Positions 1 to 6,260 of a stretch of 12,171 bases of DNA are shown piece after piece. The stretch comes from an uncultured Paracoccaceae bacterium (GTDB lineage: Bacteria > Pseudomonadota > Alphaproteobacteria > Rhodobacterales > Rhodobacteraceae): positions 1 through 12,171 of the forward strand of contig CALFSV010000371.1 in NCBI GenBank assembly GCA_937916485.1. Direction: 5' to 3'. A program made the translations under genes and the position numbers. Numbering within the stretch: the stretch's first letter is position 1; the number at the start of each line of letters is the position of its first letter. The notes under the pieces are model-generated. The model was not told where the DNA came from. It did no database searches and saw only the letters and a list, made by a program, of their open reading frames with translations.

Positions 1-410
1 TTGATATGGGATTTCAAACCGTGGAATATATAGCCTCTGCGCTTGTGGATTTAAGCTTCCATGAAGCTGCAGCTCCTCAAGATCCCATGTTGCGGCAGGC
101 CGAAATTTTGGCGGATATTGGCATGCCTGCGGCGATTGGAATGCGCCATGCAACCCCACAATTTGCCCATGTTTTTGCAGGCGATGGGTATTCGAGCGGA
201 TATTATAGCTATATGTGGTCAGAGGTCATGGATGCGGATGCTTTTGCATCCTTTGAGGAGGCGGGCGGGCCGTTTGATTTGGAACGGGCACGAGCTTTGC
301 AGGACAATATTTTGGCCCGCGGTGGCAGCGTGGATGCAGAAGAGCTCTATGTGGCATTTCGTGGAAAATTGCCGGATGCCACTGCCTTGCTGCACAATCG
401 CGGATTGTAG
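1..410 (+). CDS. M3 family oligopeptidase (peptidyl-dipeptidase Dcp-like), C-terminal fragment
   Basis: This is the 3' end of a zinc metallopeptidase gene. The frame is open to the window edge, with an in-frame Asp codon before the first visible Met, so the gene starts upstream and about 135 residues are seen. The segment reads MGFQTVEYIASALVDL, followed further on by GYSSGYYSYMWSEVMDADAF, which is characteristic of the C-terminal helical domain of M3 (thimet/Dcp/PrlC) peptidases. The HExxH zinc site lies upstream, outside the window. Family members are cytoplasmic or periplasmic enzymes of roughly 670-700 residues that degrade short peptides. The stop at 408-410 lies one base from the stop of the convergent SH3-like gene, so the two genes end tail to tail with no room for a dedicated terminator. 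Dcp versus PrlC-type oligopeptidase A cannot be decided from this fragment; Dcp is preferred. Confidence 0.9.
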   Translation, partial: DMGFQTVEYIASALVDLSFHEAAAPQDPMLRQAEILADIGMPAAIGMRHATPQFAHVFAGDGYSSGYYSYMWSEVMDADAFASFEEAGGPFDLERARALQDNILARGGSVDAEELYVAFRGKLPDATALLHNRGL

Positions 411-411
411 C

Positions 412-927
412 TTAGTCGAAGATCTCAGTCTCTGTGATGCCCCAAAGAGCGGTTTTGGGGGCCCAGCCTTTGTAGCCTGCCGATGACAGCCGGCACCAAT
501 CGGGTTTGCAGGACAAAAGCCGCGCCAATACGTTGCGCTCTAGCCGGGCGGTGGTCAGGGCTTCAGCTTTCGGTTGATTGCGCAGATCCACATTATCCTG
601 CACGATCATGACGGTGCGTCCACCCGACAGAAGCGAATAATGGATCCATCCGCCCGCACCCTCAAAATCTAGCACTTTGCGCCAATGGCCATGTTCTGCC
701 ACCACCTGCAGTGGCATGTTGCGCAATTTCAAGATCCAATCAATGCGGTGGCTAAGAGACGGTCCGCGCCGCACATTGCCTTCACTGGTCTTCAAGGACA
801 CGTAACGCGGTATGGGCAATTGGGTGACAGTGCCCTTTTGCGGCGCACCCGCAAGCCCTGGCCCGGCGCAGAGCGCGATGCAGAAAATTACGCTAAGAAT
901 TTTTTGCCGTTCTTTTGTCATCATCAT
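412..927 (-). CDS. Secreted SH3-like domain protein
   Basis: A 171-residue exported protein of unknown precise role. The N-terminus has charged residues (TKERQK), then a hydrophobic core (ILSVIFCIALCAG), then a likely signal peptidase I site around LAGA/PQ (residue 28). The mature part resembles the bacterial SH3-like proteins of the COG3807 type. One repeat spans about residues 40-105 (YVSLKTSEGNVRRGPS...W, then GGWIHYSLLSG). A second spans about 110-165 (NVDLRNQP...WCRLSSAGYKGWAPKTALWG). The 'NVRRGPS' and 'GW' elements are typical of SH3_3/SH3_4 domains, which usually bind cell-wall components or peptides in the periplasm. Three consecutive ATG codons at 919-927 make the exact start ambiguous by one or two residues; only a weak GGA lies upstream. 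It converges with the M3 peptidase and is divergent from the GcvT-type dehydrogenase. Confidence 0.8.
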   Translation of the reverse strand: MMMTKERQKILSVIFCIALCAGPGLAGAPQKGTVTQLPIPRYVSLKTSEGNVRRGPSLSHRIDWILKLRNMPLQVVAEHGHWRKVLDFEGAGGWIHYSLLSGGRTVMIVQDNVDLRNQPKAEALTTARLERNVLARLLSCKPDWCRLSSAGYKGWAPKTALWGITETEIFD

Positions 928-1191
928 GCGTGTCCAGATGCGGCTTCTTGGCGAAGGCGAATTTTAGATGGGCAAATCTGCATAGCGCACCCCACTGCTC
1001 ATTGTTCGCACTTACCCCGCCACATGACGCGCTGCAAGGGCGCTTCGAAGCGACAGAATCGCCTCAGGATGATATATTTTGGTGTGAAAAATTTTATGAG
1101 GTCGGTTTTTGCAACTGGGAGGTCGGCGCGACTTCCCTTTTTACGCCGGCTTAGGGCAATCTACGCGCAACGCAAAAAGGAGTCGTGCGCG
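928..1191. other. Divergent intergenic region between SH3-like gene and FAD/GcvT dehydrogenase
   Basis: This 264-bp stretch must hold the promoters of both divergent genes. No RNA gene or small protein is convincing here. Visible elements are a perfect 12-bp palindrome at 1041-1052, a possible sigma70-type promoter at 1050-1078, an 8-bp direct repeat GAGGTCGG at 1098-1105 and 1119-1126, and the strong ribosome-binding site at 1174-1182. A glycine riboswitch was considered because such switches often precede glycine-cleavage-type genes, but I do not see its conserved core. Confidence 0.5.
1041..1078 (+). promoter_or_regulatory. Candidate promoter with overlapping palindromic operator
   Basis: A possible -35 GCGACA (1050-1055; the GACA half matches consensus) and a possible -10 TATATT (1073-1078; 5 of 6 consensus bases) are separated by 17 bp and point toward the dehydrogenase gene. 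The perfect palindrome CGCTTCGAAGCG (1041-1052) overlaps the -35, as expected of a repressor operator. Matching is by eye only. Transcription from here would give a leader of about 105 nt. Confidence 0.3.
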
Positions 1192-1194
1192 ATG
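1174..1194 (+). promoter_or_regulatory. Ribosome-binding site that fixes the start of the FAD/GcvT dehydrogenase
   Basis: The purine run AAAAAGGAG (1174-1182) ends nine bases before ATG at 1192. It decides the start against the open frame that runs about 500 bp further upstream, because residues before 1192 show no family similarity while those after it begin the Rossmann motif at once. Confidence 0.85.
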
Positions 1195-3690
1195 AAGACG
1201 CAAGTAAAAGCATTGGTTGTCGGTGGCGGGGCAGTTGGGACCTCCATTGCCTACCATCTTGGAAAACGCGGTTGGGATACCATGTTGATTGAGCGCGATG
1301 AGCTGACCTCCGGCTCGACCTGGCATGCGGCGGGGCTCTTGCCGCTGTTCAACATGTCTTATGCAACCACGCATATCCACAAGTACTCGGTTGATTTTTA
1401 TAAATCCCTTGAAGAGGAAACCGGTTTGAATGCGGGTTTTGCGGTGGTGGGCAATCTTCGGATGGCACAAACAGAGGAGCGGATGGATGAATATCGTCTC
1501 TATGCCTCAACCGCAGAAACCTGCGGCGTGCCCTATGTCTTTATGTCACCGGATGAAATTAAAGCAAAATGGCCGCTCATTCGCACCGAGGATCTCAAAG
1601 GAGCACTTTATCATAACACGGATGGTTATATTAACCCGGCCGATGTGACCATGGCTATGGCCAAGGGCGCGCGGCAACTTGGCGTGAGCATTGAGCGCAA
1701 GTGGCAGGCGGATGGTTTTCATTGGACCGGGAGCCACTGGGAAGTGACCTGCACCAAAATGATGGAGAAGGGCGGAAACCTTGTGCCTTCGGAGGAGCAA
1801 ATTGTGATCACAGCGGAGCATGTGGTCACGGCCTCTGGCAATCACGCGCAGCGCACAGCAAAAATGTTGGGCATCAAAATTCCAGCTATTCCGGTTGAAC
1901 ATCAATTTGTTGTATTGGAGCAAGATCCGGCATTGGTGGCCTACCGCGCTGAGGGCAATCCTGAACATCCGGTGATCCGCGATGCAGATGCGCAAAGCTA
2001 TGTGCGCGAGGAACGCGGCGGTTGGATTCTTGGAGTGTATGAAAAAGACGCCCCGGCGCGCTTTGAACATGGGGTGCCAGACAGCTTCCGCGCTGATCTT
2101 TTCCCGCTCGCTCTGGAGCGGATTGAAGAGCAATATATGGCGATGATCCACCGCGTGCCTTCCTGCGAGGAAAGCGGGCTGAAAGATGATTTCAACGGGC
2201 CAATTTGTTATACGCCCGATGGCAACCCGCTGGTGGGTCCAGCGCCGGGCCTGCGCAATATGTGGCTGGCTGAGGGGTTTAGCTTTGGAATTACAGCTGC
2301 GGGCGGTACCGGCTATTATATGGCGCAGATGATGGTGGATGGGGAGGCTGAGATTGACATGGCCAGCCTAGACCCCAAACGCTACGGCAATTGGATGACC
2401 ACAGAATTTGCCATGCGCAAAAACGAAGAATGCTATGACCACGTCTATGTTCTGCACCACCCCGATGAAGAGCGCCCTGCCGCACGGCCCTTGCGCACGG
2501 CGCCGGCCTATGATCGGCAAAAGGCTCGCGGCGCACAGTTTGGTTGGGTCAACGGCTGGGAACGTCCCAATTATTTCGGTCCGCTGGACGTGCCCGAAGA
2601 TTTTGACGAAAAGTCCCGCAGTTTCCGCCGTGGAGCCTGGTGGAAATACGCGGTCGAAGAGGCGCGTGCCATCCGCGAAGGGGTCGGGCTTGTGGATGCA
2701 ACAGCCTTTACCAAACATATCGTCAAAGGCCCCGGTGCGACAGCATTTCTCGACTGGTTCACCTGCAATAAATTGCCGCGCGTGGGCCGCATCAATCTCA
2801 CCTATGCTTTGACAGGCCATGGCACCACGCGCACGGAATACACCATTGTGCGCCTCTCTGAGCAAGAATATTATTTGGTCTCAGCGGGGGCATGGAGTGC
2901 CTATGATCAAGATTATCTGAAAAAGGCGATTGAGGATAAAGAGGCTGAATTTGGCCGCATTGAACTTCAAGACGTCACCACCCAATGGGGGGTTTTCGCC
3001 CTTGCAGGTCCCAAGGCGCGCGATGTCTTGCGCGATGTGATTAACGATCCAGATCCGGCCACTGTACTCTCCAACAAGCGCTTTCCGTGGCTTTCAGCAC
3101 GGCAAATTGAGCTGGGCATGTGCCCGGTGAATGCGATCCGCGTGGCCTATACGGGCGAGCTGGGTTGGGAGCTGCATCATCCTATGGAAATGCAGAACTA
3201 TCTCTTTGACCTTCTGGAAAAAGCCGGTGCAAAACATGGTATGAAATTGGTGGGCGCCCGGGCGCAAAACTGGCTGCGGCAGGAAAAGTCCTATCGTGCT
3301 TTCGGAACAGAGCTGGGGCGCGATGCCACGCCGCTTGAGGCTGATCTGCCACGCTTTGTGGATCTGTCGAAAGAGTTTCATGGTAAAGCGGCAATGGAGG
3401 CGCTTGGGGTCCGGGTTAAATGTTGCACACTTTTAATTGACGGTCCGGATGATGCGGATCCATGGGGCCGCGAAGCATTGTATCATGGCGAGACCCGAGT
3501 TGGTCGCCTCACCTCTGGCGGCTATTCGGTCCATTTTGGGAAATCTATCGGCATGGGCTATCTACCGCCAGAACTTGCCGTGCCGGGTACGAAGTTGCAG
3601 GTGAAAATGCTCAACAGTCTTTGGGATTGCGAAGTTGTGCAAGACAGCCCTTATGATCCCAGCAATGCCACCATCCGGATGGATGGATAA
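1192..3690 (+). CDS. FAD-dependent dimethylglycine/sarcosine dehydrogenase family protein with GcvT domain
   Basis: An 832-residue flavoprotein of the DMGDH/SARDH/PDPR family. These enzymes oxidise N-methyl groups of glycine derivatives, pass electrons to ETF or a similar carrier, and hand the one-carbon unit to tetrahydrofolate. The N-terminal half (about 1-390) is a DAO fold. It has the dinucleotide motif GGGAVG at 11-16 and GSTWHAAGL at 41-49, where His45 aligns with the histidine that binds FAD covalently in mammalian DMGDH. An FAO_M-like linker (RPNYFGPL region) follows. The C-terminal half is an aminomethyltransferase (GcvT) domain with the YTGELGWEL signature and a GCV_T C-terminal barrel (TSGGYS...GMGYL). 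Length agrees with bacterial DMGDH-like proteins. The family is highly expanded in Roseobacters, and paralogues act on dimethylglycine, sarcosine or related amines, so the substrate is not assigned. The gene is GC-rich and intact and ends in a possible hairpin. Confidence 0.88.
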   Translation: MKTQVKALVVGGGAVGTSIAYHLGKRGWDTMLIERDELTSGSTWHAAGLLPLFNMSYATTHIHKYSVDFYKSLEEETGLNAGFAVVGNLRMAQTEERMDEYRLYASTAETCGVPYVFMSPDEIKAKWPLIRTEDLKGALYHNTDGYINPADVTMAMAKGARQLGVSIERKWQADGFHWTGSHWEVTCTKMMEKGGNLVPSEEQIVITAEHVVTASGNHAQRTAKMLGIKIPAIPVEHQFVVLEQDPALVAYRAEGNPEHPVIRDADAQSYVREERGGWILGVYEKDAPARFEHGVPDSFRADLFPLALERIEEQYMAMIHRVPSCEESGLKDDFNGPICYTPDGNPLVGPAPGLRNMWLAEGFSFGITAAGGTGYYMAQMMVDGEAEIDMASLDPKRYGNWMTTEFAMRKNEECYDHVYVLHHPDEERPAARPLRTAPAYDRQKARGAQFGWVNGWERPNYFGPLDVPEDFDEKSRSFRRGAWWKYAVEEARAIREGVGLVDATAFTKHIVKGPGATAFLDWFTCNKLPRVGRINLTYALTGHGTTRTEYTIVRLSEQEYYLVSAGAWSAYDQDYLKKAIEDKEAEFGRIELQDVTTQWGVFALAGPKARDVLRDVINDPDPATVLSNKRFPWLSARQIELGMCPVNAIRVAYTGELGWELHHPMEMQNYLFDLLEKAGAKHGMKLVGARAQNWLRQEKSYRAFGTELGRDATPLEADLPRFVDLSKEFHGKAAMEALGVRVKCCTLLIDGPDDADPWGREALYHGETRVGRLTSGGYSVHFGKSIGMGYLPPELAVPGTKLQVKMLNSLWDCEVVQDSPYDPSNATIRMDG

Positions 3691-3697
3691 TATCTAA

Positions 3698-3730
3698 GGG
3701 GTGTGGCATCACGCCCCCCCCGGTTTCTTG
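3698..3730 (+). terminator. Possible intrinsic terminator after the FAD/GcvT dehydrogenase
   Basis: GGGGTGTG (3698-3705), a GCAT loop and CACGCCCC (3710-3717) form an 8-bp stem with one G-U pair. A C-run and then a short T-rich stretch (3723-3729) follow. The U-tract is poor and delayed, so termination may be weak. It lies between the stops of two convergent genes, where a terminator is expected. Confidence 0.4.
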
Positions 3731-3743
3731 CAGATTGGCGACG

Positions 3744-4823
3744 TCAGGTTACAAAACGCGCCGGGCTCAGCTGCGCCACAATCTCAGCCGTCAGCTGTGG
3801 TTTTCGGCCCAACGCCGACGCGGCCACCAGTTGCGAGGCGGCGGGGGCGGTGAAAAATCCATATCCGCCCTGTCCCACGGCCCAGATGAAACTCTCCTCC
3901 TGCGGCGCGGCACCCAGGACCAGATTGCGATCAGGCGCAAACGTGCGCAGGCCAGCCCATGACGATATAGGCCGCGTTACCTCTTCAGTCACATAGTCTT
4001 GATAACGCGCCAGAGCTTCGGCCAAATCCTGATCATGTGGCCAAGCATCCATGGGTGGGCTGGGGGTCTCTTCCGCCAGCGAGACAATCAATGCACCCGC
4101 ATCAGCCTTAGCATACCACCGCTCGCCGGGGCCAAACAGCATGGGCCAGGTCGAAGGATCATGCCCGCCTGGCGCGGCCAGTCGTGCCACACTGCGGCGC
4201 ATCGGTGTCAGCCCAATGGGTGCAAGACCTGCCAGTGCGGCGATCTCATCGCCCCAAGCCCCTGCCGCGTTAATCAACCGGCGCGCCGTGAATGTCTGCT
4301 CTTGGCAGGTGACCTGCCATCCGCCGACAATTTTTTGAATGGCCTGAACGCATTGATGCGTTTCAATCACTCCGCCATTCCTGCGAAAGAGTTTGGCAAA
4401 GCGCTGTAACATCATATCGGTGTCAATATCCTGCGCGGTGGTGCTGTAGGCTGCGCGCAAAACCTTCTGGGTATCGAGGATCGGCACGCGTGCCTGGGCC
4501 TCTGCCATCGAAATTTCGGTCAGATCCATATGGCGCCGGTCCGCCTCAAATTGGGTTTCTTCACCGCGTAGGCATAAAAGCATAAAGCCGCGTGGGCTCA
4601 GCACGCCGGCAAGCAAATTATCCCAATCTGCGTGGCCGGCTTTGGCAAGAGCGATGGTGGAGGGGCTACCGTAATTTTCCTCGTAGAGAGCTGCTGAGCG
4701 GCCTGAGGTATGATAGCCTAAATGTGCCTCGCGCTCCAAGACCTTGCAGGACCCATCTCCTGACAAGCGCGCCGCTACTGATATGCCAGCGATACCGCCC
4801 CCTATGACTAAGAAATCGATCAT
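3744..4823 (-). CDS. FAD-dependent oxidoreductase, DauA (D-arginine dehydrogenase)-like
   Basis: A 359-residue soluble DAO-superfamily flavoprotein that oxidises a C-N bond of an amine or D-amino acid. The start MIDFLVIGGGIAG (ATG at 4821-4823) puts the GxGxxG motif at residues 8-13, the family-typical position. An in-frame ATG five codons upstream (4838) is possible but adds a non-family MHCCQ. Neither start has a clear Shine-Dalgarno. The segment LEREAHLGYHTSGRSAALY (29-47), NAAGAWGDEIA, WAGLRTFAPDRN and GQGGYGFFTAPA near the C-terminus match the D-arginine dehydrogenase DauA subgroup better than DadA or monomeric sarcosine oxidase, from memory of those sequences. Residues around the DauA substrate pocket (SPRGFM here, SPRPEM as I recall for DauA) seem to differ, so the substrate is probably not D-arginine. 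It converges with the GcvT-type dehydrogenase, and the amine chemistry is related. This is the last GC-rich gene before the AT-rich segment. Confidence 0.82.
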   Translation of the reverse strand: MIDFLVIGGGIAGISVAARLSGDGSCKVLEREAHLGYHTSGRSAALYEENYGSPSTIALAKAGHADWDNLLAGVLSPRGFMLLCLRGEETQFEADRRHMDLTEISMAEAQARVPILDTQKVLRAAYSTTAQDIDTDMMLQRFAKLFRRNGGVIETHQCVQAIQKIVGGWQVTCQEQTFTARRLINAAGAWGDEIAALAGLAPIGLTPMRRSVARLAAPGGHDPSTWPMLFGPGERWYAKADAGALIVSLAEETPSPPMDAWPHDQDLAEALARYQDYVTEEVTRPISSWAGLRTFAPDRNLVLGAAPQEESFIWAVGQGGYGFFTAPAASQLVAASALGRKPQLTAEIVAQLSPARFVT

Positions 4824-5374
4824 TTGACAACAATGCATGGTAATATTTATTTATAAAAGTCAAAATGAGATGTCACACTCGTTGCCAAGCGCTTTTTTAC
4901 TTGTATTTAATATTCTTCGCTACCTTCAAAGAATATCCGAACTATATCGTTACCTATTCTCATAGAAAGACGATTACAGCCTATCAGGCAATATAAAATG
5001 TCTAGTCATATTTTGTTCAAAGTCCATTCTTTGGGAATGCTTTTAAGATGAGCGATTTCTGCGCTAGGCGAGGAGACCTATGCTCTTGGTAGATACCAAA
5101 TAATGCAGTTACTCTTATTAGTTTTGCAAAAACGATCTCCTCTCTTCCCATTATACTTATTTTGTTGACCACTTTATTGTCTTAAAAGATTTTGAAAAGA
5201 AAATCTCCGAAGCTTGAAATTCAATGATCACGCCAATTCTGATATATTACGTGATATTTGTCTTGCTATGCTGTTTATTGTTTGGTTTTTTTTGGGGGTG
5301 AAACTGTGGCAACAAATCAATCCAGTCGATCAAAACTGATGTTCCATATTTTCGATAAGTAGGAAAGAAGTAGT
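4824..5374. other. AT-rich gene-free region upstream of the ndmCDE-like operon
   Basis: About 550 bp without a supported protein or RNA gene, and distinctly AT-rich compared with DNA to the left. It should hold the promoters of the divergent DauA-like gene and the ndm-like operon, but no convincing -35/-10 pair is visible. Small elements seen are: a strong Shine-Dalgarno (GAGGAG, 5070-5075) before a 7-codon frame (5080-5103); a small hairpin TTGGT-AGAT-ACCAA (5086-5099); a near-palindrome ATATTACGTGATAT (5244-5257, one mismatched pair); and a T-run (5285-5293) followed by five Gs. A regulator-binding site or an RNA switch for the operon could lie here; none can be named. Confidence 0.5.
5244..5257. 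promoter_or_regulatory. Near-perfect 14-bp palindrome, candidate operator of the ndm-like operon
   Basis: ATATTACGTGATAT is symmetric except for one base pair (5248/5253) and lies about 120 bp before the first operon start. A palindrome of this size could bind a dimeric regulator, but in AT-rich DNA it can also arise by chance. Confidence 0.2.
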
Positions 5375-6244
5375 ATGACACAACATTGTGACGATCCAGT
5401 GATACTAAATCAATGGCATCCACTCAGCTCCTTTAATGAAATAGTAGTTGGTCAAAAACACAGAACTGTTCTTCTTGGCCGTTCGTTATTTTATCAGCAG
5501 ACAGCGCAGGGTGAATTATTTGTTTGGTCATGTGACAATGTGAGTTTTGTGCTACCTACAAAACGTGCGTATGGGTTTTTATGGACCAGTCTTGGAATAC
5601 CACCAGACGAATTATTCGCCGTCGGGGAAATTGATGAACCTGATCGCCAAAACGTTGCGACCGGAGTTTTTGGTGTGAACGTATCATTCGGCCGCGCTAT
5701 CGAAAACTTTCTTGATATGGGACACTTTCCATTCGTGCATACTGGCATTTTGGGAGAGGAGCCGCACACTGAGGTTAAAGAATACGATGTAGACGTTTCA
5801 GAAAGCCGTGATGAAATCATGGCTACCCGTTGTAGATTTTATCAACCACAGGCCTCGTTGGCGTCTGAGGCTGGTGCGGACGTTGATTACATTTTTCGTG
5901 TTCCACATACTAACTGTGCACTCTTGTACAAATCTAGTCCTGGGTATGAAGCTGAAGGGCGGATGGATGTTATTTATATGTTCCTTCAGCCGATGGGTCC
6001 TGAATGGACACGTGCGCATACCGGAATGTGCGTGATTGACGTCGCAAATAGCTATGAAAGTATTAGGTATTTTCAGCAGATTATTTTTGGACAGGACAAG
6101 TCGATCTTAGAGAACCAGTTTCCAAAACGCTTACCACTTGACAGCCGTGCTGAAACACCGATCCGTGCTGACAAATCTGCTATTGCTTACCGCCGATGGC
6201 TTGCAAAAAAAGGTCTGACCTACGGTGTCATTCCTTCAATTTGA
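5375..6244 (+). CDS. ndmC: NdmC-like Rieske-less non-heme iron oxygenase (N-demethylase catalytic subunit)
   Basis: A 289-residue cytoplasmic catalytic subunit, predicted to oxidise an N-methyl group at a mononuclear Fe(II), releasing formaldehyde. The iron-site motif N-x2-D-x2-H-x4-H of Rieske oxygenase alpha subunits is intact: Asn111, Asp114, His117, His122 (NFLDMGHFPFVHTG). Asp241 in FGQDKSILE is the likely third ligand by comparison with dicamba monooxygenase-type enzymes. The Rieske cluster motifs CxH and CxxH are absent: the N-terminus keeps the scaffold start (QWHPLSS) and passes from FVWSCDNVSF directly to YGFLWTSLGIPPDE. This matches NdmC, the N7-demethylase subunit of Pseudomonas putida CBB5, which borrows a Rieske cluster from NdmD. 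ATG at 5375 follows AGGA (5361-5364) by ten bases. It is first in a three-gene operon, 13 bp before the NdmD-like gene, and AT-rich. Substrate specificity (7-methylxanthine in NdmC) is inferred only. Confidence 0.75.
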   Translation: MTQHCDDPVILNQWHPLSSFNEIVVGQKHRTVLLGRSLFYQQTAQGELFVWSCDNVSFVLPTKRAYGFLWTSLGIPPDELFAVGEIDEPDRQNVATGVFGVNVSFGRAIENFLDMGHFPFVHTGILGEEPHTEVKEYDVDVSESRDEIMATRCRFYQPQASLASEAGADVDYIFRVPHTNCALLYKSSPGYEAEGRMDVIYMFLQPMGPEWTRAHTGMCVIDVANSYESIRYFQQIIFGQDKSILENQFPKRLPLDSRAETPIRADKSAIAYRRWLAKKGLTYGVIPSI

Positions 6245-6260
6245 CTTGGAGTACGAGATG
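6245..6260 (+). promoter_or_regulatory. Ribosome-binding site that decides the start of the NdmD-like gene
   Basis: GGAG at 6248-6251 lies six bases before ATG at 6258. It favours this start over an upstream in-frame GTG at 6225, which would overlap the preceding gene and add 11 residues before the conserved SQWHPV segment. The site sits just after the stop of the previous gene, which supports translational coupling. Confidence 0.75.

Noticed and set aside
685..1191. N-terminal extension of the FAD/GcvT dehydrogenase frame
   Set aside because: The frame is open, but it runs antisense through the SH3-like gene, shows no family similarity, and a strong ribosome-binding site precedes ATG 1192, right before the Rossmann motif.
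5224..5301. 25-residue hydrophobic reading frame (starts MITPILIYYV)
   Set aside because: It could look like a small membrane protein, but it has no convincing ribosome-binding site and its hydrophobicity follows from T-rich DNA. A second overlapping frame from 5268 (23 residues) has the same problem.
5375..6244. Reading the NdmC-like gene as a broken Rieske oxygenase pseudogene
   Set aside because: The frame is intact, the iron-site residues are kept, and the missing Rieske domain is supplied by the next gene, as in the known NdmC/NdmD pair.
6225..6257. Upstream GTG start for the NdmD-like gene
   Set aside because: It would overlap the preceding gene and add residues before the conserved start; GGAG is placed correctly for ATG 6258.
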